The notes under the pieces are model-generated. The model saw nothing but the letters and a program-made list of their open reading frames with translations. It was not told where the DNA came from and did not search any database. The translations under genes were made by a program, and so were the position numbers. Below, one piece after another: positions 52,492 through 59,879 of a DNA stretch of 64,000 nt (position 1 is its first letter; the number at the start of each line of letters is the position of its first letter). The DNA comes from JAOUFP01 sp963801505 (GTDB lineage: Bacteria > Nitrospirota > Thermodesulfovibrionia > Thermodesulfovibrionales > UBA6898): the NCBI GenBank assembly GCA_963801505.1, contig CAWDEY010000009.1:118176-182175 (forward strand), read 5' to 3'.

Positions 52492-53466
52492 TTACGACTC
52501 AGCAGGAGTCCAGAGATGACAGGACACGAACCTGCCTTTTTGCCCGCTTAAAGAAGGCACTATCTTGTCGCAGGGACCAAAACTCTTCGGACATCTCGGA
52601 TGAAAAGGACAGCCTGAGGGAATATTTATCGGGCTCGGTACATCGCCCTTAAGGACCAGCCTCTGCTGCGCTTCTTCCTCTCCTGATCTGATCTCAGGAA
52701 TAGAGGAGAGAAGCACTTCTGTGTAAGGGTGTAACGGCTCTTCGAATATTTCATCTGTCTTTGCGTATTCAACGATCTTGCCCAGGTACATGACCCCTAC
52801 GGTATCGCTGAAATATTTGACAACCCTCAGGTCATGGCTGATGAATAGAAAAGATATCCTGGTCTTTTCCTTGAGGTCCTGAAGGAGGTTCAGTATCTGG
52901 GCCTGTATAGAGACATCAAGGGCCGAAAGCGGTTCATCTGCGACAATCAGTTCAGGGGACACAGCAAGCGCCCGTGCAATACATATCCTCTGTCTCTGTC
53001 CGCCGCTGAACTCGTGGGGATAGCGGTTCATAATATCAGACGCGAGGCCGACACTTCCAAGGATATCGGCAACAGAATCCCTCATCTGACTGCCGGATGC
53101 CAGGTTATGGATCAGCAAAGGTTCCGAGATCGTGTCATAGATGGTCCTGCGGGGATTCAGGGACGCAAAAGGGTCCTGAAATATTATCTGCACAGACTTT
53201 CTGAAGGCCTTCATCTCGGTGCGGTCAAATCCGAAAATATTGCGGCCCCTGAACAAAACAGTCCCTGATGTGGGGTTCATCAGGGCCAGGACAAGCCTGG
53301 CTACTGTTGACTTGCCGCACCCGCTTTCGCCCACCAATGCCATGACCTTGTCTTCATGGATGGAAAAATCCACACCGTCAACAGCCTTGAGTGACCCCTC
53401 CCGGGAGCCGAACATTTTTTTTACCCCGAAATATTTTCTCAGGGATTTGACCCTCAGTAATTCCAT
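52492..53466 (-). CDS. Oligopeptide/dipeptide ABC transporter ATP-binding protein (F type)
   Basis: This ABC ATPase of about 324 aa has Walker A GESGCGKST, Q-loop IIFQDPFASLNPR, signature FSGGQRQRICIARAL, Walker B LIVADEPLSALD and the C-terminal oligo_HPY domain (CPFHPRCPKSFGPCDK) with a Cys cluster that may hold an iron-sulfur site. ATG 53466 overlaps the end of the D-type gene by 13 bases. It energises uptake of peptides or similar substrates, but no permease or binding protein is next to it, so the substrate is unknown. Confidence 0.92.
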   Translation of the reverse strand: MELLRVKSLRKYFGVKKMFGSREGSLKAVDGVDFSIHEDKVMALVGESGCGKSTVARLVLALMNPTSGTVLFRGRNIFGFDRTEMKAFRKSVQIIFQDPFASLNPRRTIYDTISEPLLIHNLASGSQMRDSVADILGSVGLASDIMNRYPHEFSGGQRQRICIARALAVSPELIVADEPLSALDVSIQAQILNLLQDLKEKTRISFLFISHDLRVVKYFSDTVGVMYLGKIVEYAKTDEIFEEPLHPYTEVLLSSIPEIRSGEEEAQQRLVLKGDVPSPINIPSGCPFHPRCPKSFGPCDKIVPSLSGQKGRFVSCHLWTPAES

Positions 53467-54422
53467 GTAATATCTTCCGCCCTCAGGCACCGCACCTGGT
53501 GTCTTGCTGCGATCTCCCTTAATTCAGGCTCTCTGGTCCCGCATTCTCCGATTGCATACCTGCACCTGTCCATGAACTTGCATCCTGCAGGAAGGTCTTC
53601 GGGACGAGGCACAACTCCTGGAATCGGCTTAAGCAGTGTGCCTCTTTTTTTCGGGATAGACTCAAGAAGGCCTATAGTATAGGGATGCCTGGGGCTGTTG
53701 AATATTTCCCTGGTACCGGCCAGCTCCATAAGTCTTCCCGCATACATAATACCGACTCTGGAGGCGTTCTCAGCGATTATGCCGAGGTCATGAGTGATAA
53801 ACAGAATGGACATCCTCTTTTCCTCCCTGATGCCCTGTATCAGTTCAAGTATCTGTGCCTGTATTGTCACATCGAGGGCTGTTGTCGGCTCGTCGGCGAT
53901 AAGCAGGCCGGGGTCACAGGCAATTGCCATTGCTATCATAACCCGCTGCCTCATCCCACCCGACATCTGGTGAGGATACTCCTTCACCCTTATCTCAGGG
54001 GAAGGCATCCTGACCATACTGAGCAGCTCGACGCTTCTTTCCATAGCATCTTTTCTGGATAGCTTAAGATGGGTCGTAAGGACTTCGGCTATCTGGTAGC
54101 CGACGGTGAGCACAGGGTTCAGGGAGGTCATCGGTTCCTGAAATATCATAGAGATCTCTCTGCCGCGCAGCTGTCTCATCGATTCTCCGTCAAGTTTCAG
54201 GAGGTCTTTGTCCCTGAATAATATATTACCATCAGCAATCGCATTGGAAGGAAGTATCCCCATTATGGAAAGGGCTGTAATGCTCTTGCCGCATCCGCTC
54301 TCGCCTGCAAGGCCGAAAATTTCGGACTCTTTGATGGAAAAGTTGAGGGATGAAACGACCTTTACGGGATTCTTTGCTGACCTGAAATAAATGTTGAGAT
54401 CCCTTACAGCAAGTAGGGACAC
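53454..54422 (-). CDS. Oligopeptide/dipeptide ABC transporter ATP-binding protein (D type)
   Basis: This 322-aa ABC ATPase has Walker A GESGCGKSI, signature MSGGMRQRVMIAMAI, Walker B LLIADEPTTALD, His-loop FITHDLGI and a C-terminal oligo_HPY Cys motif (CKFMDRCRYAIGEC). It pairs with the F-type subunit downstream. The TPR gene ends six bases before its ATG, so three genes form one transcript. Membrane components must be encoded elsewhere. Confidence 0.92.
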   Translation of the reverse strand: MSLLAVRDLNIYFRSAKNPVKVVSSLNFSIKESEIFGLAGESGCGKSITALSIMGILPSNAIADGNILFRDKDLLKLDGESMRQLRGREISMIFQEPMTSLNPVLTVGYQIAEVLTTHLKLSRKDAMERSVELLSMVRMPSPEIRVKEYPHQMSGGMRQRVMIAMAIACDPGLLIADEPTTALDVTIQAQILELIQGIREEKRMSILFITHDLGIIAENASRVGIMYAGRLMELAGTREIFNSPRHPYTIGLLESIPKKRGTLLKPIPGVVPRPEDLPAGCKFMDRCRYAIGECGTREPELREIAARHQVRCLRAEDITWNY

Positions 54423-54428
54423 AGGCGG

Positions 54429-55139
54429 CTACTTTTCCTCTTTTTTAAGAAGCTTCATGTAGGTTTCCGCCTCTTTCAGATCTGGATTGAACTGCAGGGC
54501 CTTCTCCCATTCCTCAAAAGCCAGGCCTGTATGACCTGCCATATAATAACTCAGGCCGAGCTGAACCCAGGCAGGTCCATAGTTGGGGTTGACCATCTTG
54601 GCCTTTACAAAGTGCACAATCGCCTCTTCAGCTTCTCCCTTGTTCCTCAGAGCAATGCCCAACTTAGTAAGGACATCCGCGAGTTTCGGATGAAGCTTTA
54701 TCGCCTTCCTGTATTCTTCGATGGCCTCATCGAACATATTGAACTCCAGATAGATATTACCGACCCGGTAATGCTCATTGGCCAGCTTGCCGGCGATAAA
54801 AGGATCGATAGCTTCGGGGTCAGGATGGGCTATCTGGGCAGCCATCGAAAAGACTTCCTGTGCCTTCTTGAACTCTCCAAGATCATTGTAAGTTACTGCG
54901 AGATTCAGGGAAACTTCTGTATATCTAGGATTGAGCTCAAGTGCCTTCTCAAAATGCTCCGCAGCTTTAACCAGATTGCCGTTGAGGTTGGCTATTATCC
55001 CCAATTTGTTATGAACGTCCGCATATTTTGGGTTGAGGACCAAAACATCTTTCAAAACAGGTTCTGCCTGAGAGAGCTTTCCCTCTTCAAAAAGTTTTTT
55101 CCCAAGCTCGTAGAGTTCCTGCAATTTCTGCTCTAGCAT
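54429..55139 (-). CDS. TPR-repeat protein
   Basis: This 236-aa protein consists of about six tetratricopeptide repeats (e.g. ADVHNKLGIIANLNGNLVKA, VSLNLAVTYNDLGEFKKAQE, AWVQLGLSYYMAGHTGLAFE). No signal peptide or enzyme domain is present, so it is a cytosolic scaffold. It is the first gene ahead of the two ABC ATPases. Its promoter sits so close that the mRNA would be leaderless or nearly so. Confidence 0.88.
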   Translation of the reverse strand: MLEQKLQELYELGKKLFEEGKLSQAEPVLKDVLVLNPKYADVHNKLGIIANLNGNLVKAAEHFEKALELNPRYTEVSLNLAVTYNDLGEFKKAQEVFSMAAQIAHPDPEAIDPFIAGKLANEHYRVGNIYLEFNMFDEAIEEYRKAIKLHPKLADVLTKLGIALRNKGEAEEAIVHFVKAKMVNPNYGPAWVQLGLSYYMAGHTGLAFEEWEKALQFNPDLKEAETYMKLLKKEEK

Positions 55140-55147
55140 TGTTTTAG

Positions 55148-55174
55148 ATTATATGTACACGCTTTTTTTGTCAA
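55148..55174 (-). promoter_or_regulatory. Promoter of the TPR-opp transcript
   Basis: Minus-strand TTGACA (55174-55169) and TATAAT (55153-55148) are 15 bases apart. Transcription should begin within a few bases of the TPR ATG at 55139. Confidence 0.65.
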
Positions 55175-55457
55175 CAACCGGGACAGTCCAGTGTTACTAC
55201 AAAGTAAAGACTCCCATAGGCAAGCCTGAGGGGAATCTCAAGGCAAGATATATTCATTAAATTCACTCCTAATCCCATTAGAAGACCAGATCGCTCATTA
55301 TACTTGATTGCGATTCTATTAAGTCATATCAATGTTTACGCTGTCAGAGTAAAAGGGAAGCTTTTGACTGGCTAAAAGCAATAGGACATATTAAAGCTCT
55401 CTCTCAATCCCCTTAGCCCAAGTGGGGAGGTTTTCAAAATGTCACCTGGAACCCTGG

Positions 55458-55498
55458 ATTAGGCAAACTTTACCGAGTCTATGTAAAGTTTGCCTAAT
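55458..55498. repeat. Perfect 16-bp inverted repeat
   Basis: ATTAGGCAAACTTTAC and GTAAAGTTTGCCTAAT flank a 9-base loop. Similar words (GTAAACTTTACCTAA) occur near 31670. It may be a terminator-like hairpin or an operator. No gene is seen between 55140 and 55570. Confidence 0.75.
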
Positions 55499-55570
55499 TT
55501 TCATAAGGCCCCCATGACATTTCTCGATAATTATATTCATACAAATCAATACAATACAAACCAATTCATC

Positions 55571-55587
55571 TTGGCATAAGATTTGCT
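55571..55587 (+). promoter_or_regulatory. Sigma-54-type promoter
   Basis: TTGGCATAAGATTTGCT has GG and GC exactly ten bases apart and matches the -24/-12 consensus. A transcript starting near 55598 would read into the structured region. Confidence 0.7.
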
Positions 55588-55652
55588 ACATGAAGAAATA
55601 TAGTGTATGTAAGGAAAAATGGTTTTTCTTGGCATCAGCATCGAGGGGATAG

Positions 55653-55789
55653 CCTGCTGCAGGCAAATTGAGGTGGTCGAAAAGCGGGGACTAGGTCTCA
55701 GGTAAGGTGGGCTGGAGGGGCCACTGCCGGAGTTATCACCCCCGCCCCTCTTTTCGGCCTCAATTTCAACACTGCAGAGTTTGGGCAGG
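55653..55789 (+). ncRNA. Candidate structured RNA / leader
   Basis: A long interrupted hairpin has these paired segments in order: CCTGC (55653) with GCAGG (55785), TGCAG with CTGCA, AAATTGAGG with CCTCAATTT, CGAAAAG with CTTTTCG, and CGGGG with CCCCG. The remaining ~50-nt apical part includes GTGG/CCAC and GGTAA/TTATC pairs. It does not match a riboswitch, 4.5S or tmRNA that I know. The strand is inferred from the promoter upstream; a DNA-level palindrome is an alternative. Confidence 0.45.
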
Positions 55790-55846
55790 TTACTGGCTCC
55801 TCACTTTTCAAGCCGATTTTTCAGGGATTTGCCAAAGGTTAAAACA

Positions 55847-56101
55847 GTGGATATTTTAATTGACAATGAGACCATTCACAAAACCACAAAATGTCCTTCT
55901 GACCTCAAATGTCTAAATGACAAAAACTATCGCCTCTGCAGACCTGAAAGTCCTATAAAAGGATATGGCATTTTCATTGATACCAAAAAATCTAACTAAT
56001 GCCCATATAAGCTCTCATTTGGCAATGGCACTATTTGCAAATGTCCTGTACGATACGAAATTTTAAACGTTATAATCGGCAAGAGAAACCCGGCTGGATA
56101 G
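55847..56101 (+). pseudogene. Small Cys-rich protein with nonsense codon
   Basis: From GTG 55847 (AAAGG eight bases before) the frame reads CPSDLKCLNDKNYRLC and GYGIFIDTKKSN, meets TAA at 55997-55999, then continues CPYKLSFGNGTICKCPVRYE to TAG at 56101. I recognise the CPY..SFG....C.CPxR pattern as the normal end of a small Cys-rich family, in which a Tyr precedes CPY; TAA is one base from Tyr codons. So this looks like a recent nonsense mutation (or read error) in an 84-codon gene. Function unknown. Confidence 0.55.
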
Positions 56102-56174
56102 ACATCCTGGTTTCGTAACTTTAACATTACATAAGTTTTGGTTCAATCGTAAAAAAGTTGAATTGAGGATAATA

Positions 56175-56255
56175 CGAGTGGATTCCCGCTTAAGGTCCGC
56201 GGGAATGACGAATAAAAACAAGCACTTAAGGTCGTCATCCTCGGGCTTGACCCGG
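56175..56255. repeat. GTCATTCCCG-type palindromic repeat
   Basis: GATTCCCGCTTAAGGTCCGC with GGGAATGACG, then GTCGTCATCCTCGGGCTTGA. The second half is nearly identical to 12836-12860. Confidence 0.7.
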
Positions 56256-56339
56256 GGATCCATTGTGTCTTCAACTTTAGTACGAAAGACACTAAGTTTT
56301 TTTCAATAAACCCTACTGGCTTCTTTTTTTCCAGGAACA

Positions 56340-56756
56340 TTACCCTCTAACTGTCTTCATCCGGAACTCCCTGTCAGAATATTCGTCATTCTTTTTTATC
56401 AGGAGCCACTCTTTTTCTTTCCCGGACATCCTGACAAGCACAAATACACCTTTGAGTTTTTTGCCTTTGAAAAGCAACTCGAGCTTCCCTGACCCGGTAC
56501 TCCCGCCCGTCAACTCATAGGTGCCGCTGTCCCAGATGAAGACGGCTCCTGCTCCATACTCGCCTTCGGGGACCGTGCCCTCGAAGCCTGCATACGCAAG
56601 GTCGTGGTCATCCACCATGAGGGCCAGCCTTTTGTCAGCAGGGTTCATGGAAGGGCCTTTGGGAACTGCCCAGGACTTGAGAGCTCCCTGCATCTCAAGC
56701 CTCAGATCAAAGTGCAGACTCTTTGCTTGGTGTTCATGTACAACAAATATCGGCAT
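56340..56756 (-). CDS. Stand-alone LigD-type 3'-phosphoesterase domain
   Basis: This 138-aa protein corresponds to the phosphoesterase module of bacterial DNA ligase D: FVVHEHQAKSLHFDLRLEM holds the conserved His residues. KSWAVPKGPSMNP, MVDDHDLAYAGFEGTVPEGEYGAGAVFIWD and the final WLLIKKND follow. In LigD it trims 3'-phosphates and ribonucleotides at breaks during end joining; here there is no ligase, polymerase domain or Ku in the window. AGAAGGAAC precedes the ATG. It follows resB by 12 bases, an unexpected partner. Confidence 0.9.
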   Translation of the reverse strand: MPIFVVHEHQAKSLHFDLRLEMQGALKSWAVPKGPSMNPADKRLALMVDDHDLAYAGFEGTVPEGEYGAGAVFIWDSGTYELTGGSTGSGKLELLFKGKKLKGVFVLVRMSGKEKEWLLIKKNDEYSDREFRMKTVRG

Positions 56757-56768
56757 TAGTTCCTTCTA

Positions 56769-57524
56769 TTAACTTGCCTCTTCTTTTTTTATCTTCAAAA
56801 GAAGGAGTGTTATCATTCCTGCCATAAAGAGTATTCCGCCTATGAGCGCCCAGACCGCTCCCGGTTCTTTGCTCACCTCTACTATAGCAACAGGATAGGG
56901 CTCAAGCTGGACGTTCTTGATGTATATCCCCAGGCCACTCTGAAAGGAAGGACTGTTGGGCCCTATCCTGTCGGTCCCCAGGGACCTGTTCTCCTTGAAA
57001 TATTCAACATCAGAAGACCAGTCCTTGATATATCCCGTCTGGTCCATATCAGCATTGATCTTTTTGAAGAGCACATCGTTTCCGTTGGGCAGCCTTAGCC
57101 CCTGATTTTCATAGACAACAGCAGTCCCCCTGAAGCTGCTATAGCTGCTAAGAAGGTGGGCCAGAAGGATAAAGAGAAAACCGATATGCACCACCTGCGG
57201 CGAGATAACGAGCATCCACTGTCTGGCGCTTTTCTTTTTCAGGACAGACTCTATGCTGCAAAGGAGGGTATTGGCAGTCAGGAGAGAAATAACTGTTATG
57301 GCAGCCCAGAGCCACCAGGTAATGCCCGGAGAATTTTCTGTCATCCACTGAAAGAGCGATACTGTCTGAAGGCCCTGAAATTCCTCGCTCATAGGCATCA
57401 CAACAGAGCCGTATAAAAGGAGGCAAAGAAGCGCCATGAGAAGCCATATCGCTGTCTTCAGTGACAGAAAGAACTTAAGTATTTTGCTTAGTATGCCTGT
57501 TTTTTTCAACTCATTACTCATCAC
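56769..57524 (-). CDS. ResB-like cytochrome c biogenesis protein
   Basis: This 251-aa membrane protein shows ResB features: FFLSLKTAIWLLMALLCLLL, SLLTANTLLCSIESVLK, SPQVVHIGFLFILLAHLLSS with its conserved His, a periplasmic domain, and a last helix. It is shorter than classical ResB (~450 aa) but typical of the short form found in several phyla. With CcsA it carries haem outward and attaches it to apocytochromes. The first codons (MMSNEL) are coded by a GATGAGTAATGAG repeat, so the true start is uncertain by a few codons. Confidence 0.85.
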   Translation of the reverse strand: MMSNELKKTGILSKILKFFLSLKTAIWLLMALLCLLLYGSVVMPMSEEFQGLQTVSLFQWMTENSPGITWWLWAAITVISLLTANTLLCSIESVLKKKSARQWMLVISPQVVHIGFLFILLAHLLSSYSSFRGTAVVYENQGLRLPNGNDVLFKKINADMDQTGYIKDWSSDVEYFKENRSLGTDRIGPNSPSFQSGLGIYIKNVQLEPYPVAIVEVSKEPGAVWALIGGILFMAGMITLLLLKIKKEEAS

Positions 57525-57543
57525 TAGTTGCTCATTAGCGCCT

Positions 57544-58270
57544 CTAAAAGGAATGTGAGCTCTTCATGAGCAAACTCACACCAAGATAGGTAAATAACAC
57601 AATAACAAAACCAGCTATCCCCAGCAGGGCCACAGGCCTGCCCAGCCACCACTGCCTAAGCCTCGCATGGAGGTAGAGACTGTAGAAAAGCCAGAGGATC
57701 ACTGTCCACAATTCCTTGGGTGTCCAGAGCCAGTAGGTCCCCCAGGCATAATAGGCCCAGATACCGCCAAATATCATGGCAACAGAAAAAAGGAAATAGC
57801 CAACCAGTATTATTTTATACTGAAGTCCCTCAGTCCCTTCTTCCCTGTAGAGCAGGTAAAGCATGCCGAGGACTGCGCCCAGTCCAAAGAGGGCATAGGA
57901 GAAAAAAGAAAAGGCAACGTGGACCTCAAACCAGAAGGTCCTCAGTACAGGCGGGAGAGGATAGTTGAGGGGCCTTGCAAGCATGGATAATAGCATGAAA
58001 CAGACAGTCATCGCTGTCACAGGGGTCAATAAAACGCTTTCTGTTTTTCAGACTGAAGGATGCCGGAATCGCAAAGAGCATAAATGAGGTCGAGAGGAAA
58101 AAAAGTGTGTCGTGTGGCCCGACGAGCGGCAGCCGCCCAAGTTCCATGCCCCGCAAGACCATATAGGTCACTTGAAGTATAAAGCCCCCGTAGACAAAAG
58201 GCATACGGTAATAGCCAAAGACATACAAGGCAACGGACAGGACTACTATTGATAGCGGGATCATATGCAT
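57544..58270 (-). pseudogene. ccsA: CcsA-type cytochrome c assembly protein, one frameshift
   Basis: The N-terminal part (MHMIPLSIVVLSVALYVFGY...VGPHDTLFFLSTSF) is read from about 58270. The C-terminal part (LARPLNYPLPPVLRTFWFEV and WGTYWLWTPKELWTVILW) is in a frame shifted by one at TTTT near 58030 (KNRKRF / LTPVTAM). The tryptophan-rich signature has WLWTPKE instead of the common WxWDxKE. The product would be about 240 aa. It sits directly between glcD and resB. It may be genuinely broken or carry a homopolymer read error. Confidence 0.82.
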
Positions 58271-58283
58271 AAGGATCAAGGTC

Positions 58284-59636
58284 TCAGGGAAATATTTTCC
58301 CGGGATTGAGAATATTCTTAGGGTCAAAGACCGCCTTGATCTTCTTCATGAGTTCGAGTTCATCAGGCTGTATCTCCATCGTGATATAATCCTTTTTCGT
58401 CAGACCGACCCCGTGCTCGCCTGAGATAGTGCCGCCCATCTCAAGGGTAGCGCTGAATATATCGCCGACGAGTTTCAATGCCTTCGCATATTCATCCCTG
58501 TTGTTTTTGTCCACCATCAGGTTCACGTGAATATTACCGTCTCCTGCGTGTCCGAAATTTACTATCCTGATCCCTGTGCTTTCTGAAAGCCCCTTGAGGA
58601 CCCTGAGCATGTCCGGAAGCCTGGTCCTGGGAACAACTATATCCTCGTTGATCTTGCTGGGGCTGATGCGGAAAAGCGCTGGTGATATTGAGCGCCTTGC
58701 CTCCCAGAGCTTCTCCCTCGCTATCTCATTTTCCGCCATAACCACTTCTCCGCCGAGACGTCCGCATATATCTGATACCTTCTGAGCGTCTATAGTTATA
58801 ACAGAAGGGGCGCCATCAAGTTCGATCAAAAGAAGCGCATCGATATCATCCGGCAGCCCGATCGGCTTATAGTGTTCTACCGCCTTAATGGTCTCCCTGT
58901 CGAGAAATTCAAGGGTCCTGGGTATTATCCCCTCTGATATGATCTGCGTGACAGCAACCCCTGATTGCTCCAGTTCCTTAAAAAGAACCATAAGTGTTAT
59001 GACTTCCTGAGGCAGGGGCAGGACCTTAAGCCGTATCTTTGTTATCACTGCGAGTGTTCCTTCAGAGCCTACCAGGAGGCCGGTAAGATCATATCCTACA
59101 ACACCCTTTGCAGTCCTTACTCCGGTATTTATCAGCCTGCCATCCGGAAGAACTGCCTCCAGTCCCAGCACGTAATCTTTCGTTACACCGTATTTTACAG
59201 CCCTGGCGCCACCGGCATTTTCAGCTACATTGCCGCCAATGGTACAGAAATTCATGCTTGCCGGATCAGGAGGATAAAAAAGTCTGTGCCGTTGCAGTTC
59301 CCTCTGGAGCTTCCCGTTGATGACTCCAGGCTCCACCAGGACATTGAGGTTTTGCTCATCTATTTCGATTATCCTGTTCATCTTTTCCATACTCAGGATG
59401 ATCGCACCTTGTGAAGGTACTGCGCCACCAGTCATTCCTGTGCCGGCACCACGTGGTATTACCGGAATGCCTTTTGTCCCGGCGTACGTTATGACTTTTA
59501 TGACATCATCAACGTCCTGCGGCCATACTACAGCACTGGGCGGGGCCTCAAGCCCCGAGGCATCGAACCCGTAACATAAAATGTCCTCAGGTGAGGTTGA
59601 AGTCTTCCCTGGCAGGAGTTCTGATAAATTATCCAT
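58284..59636 (-). CDS. glcD: FAD-linked oxidase, glycolate oxidase GlcD type
   Basis: This 450-aa flavoprotein oxidises a 2-hydroxy acid such as glycolate or lactate. The PCMH FAD-binding half has PVIPRGAGTGMTGGAVPSQG, CTIGGNVAENAGG and VVGYDLTGLLVGSEGTL. The C-terminal FAD-oxidase half has FGHAGDGNIHVN and the near-terminal GEHGVGLTKK, ending ILNPGKIFP. The iron-sulfur partners GlcE/GlcF are not in the window; the enzyme may pair with another subunit. ccsA starts just after its stop. Confidence 0.93.
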   Translation of the reverse strand: MDNLSELLPGKTSTSPEDILCYGFDASGLEAPPSAVVWPQDVDDVIKVITYAGTKGIPVIPRGAGTGMTGGAVPSQGAIILSMEKMNRIIEIDEQNLNVLVEPGVINGKLQRELQRHRLFYPPDPASMNFCTIGGNVAENAGGARAVKYGVTKDYVLGLEAVLPDGRLINTGVRTAKGVVGYDLTGLLVGSEGTLAVITKIRLKVLPLPQEVITLMVLFKELEQSGVAVTQIISEGIIPRTLEFLDRETIKAVEHYKPIGLPDDIDALLLIELDGAPSVITIDAQKVSDICGRLGGEVVMAENEIAREKLWEARRSISPALFRISPSKINEDIVVPRTRLPDMLRVLKGLSESTGIRIVNFGHAGDGNIHVNLMVDKNNRDEYAKALKLVGDIFSATLEMGGTISGEHGVGLTKKDYITMEIQPDELELMKKIKAVFDPKNILNPGKIFP

Positions 59637-59679
59637 AAACTAAAAGACCGTTAATAATTAACAGTTTCCTAATAACGAG

Positions 59680-59800
59680 AACATTGATTTGTAAAATCCC
59701 TCCTAATCTCCCTTTACCAAAGGGAGGAATAAAGCCCCTCTTTGGCAAAGAGGGGTGAGGGGAGATTTTCTGAATATTGTGCATTCTGTTATAAGACCTT
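59680..59800. repeat. Double-hairpin palindromic repeat, copy 3
   Basis: CTCCCTTTACCAAAGGGAG and CCCCTCTTTGGCAAAGAGGGG, flanked by CATTGATTTGTAAAATCCCT and GATTTTCTGAATAT. The gap 59637-59879 shows nothing else. Confidence 0.85.
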
Positions 59801-59879
59801 TACTATCTCAATGGATTTGTTTGCTTCCTGCGGGAAGGTCATGGCCCTTTGGCATGCATGCACGGGATTTTCTCATCTC

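Noticed and set aside
55653..55789. Glycine, SAM or cobalamin riboswitch
   Set aside because: Short words such as TCTCAGGTAA or GCCACTG occur, but the order of conserved boxes does not fit any of these classes.
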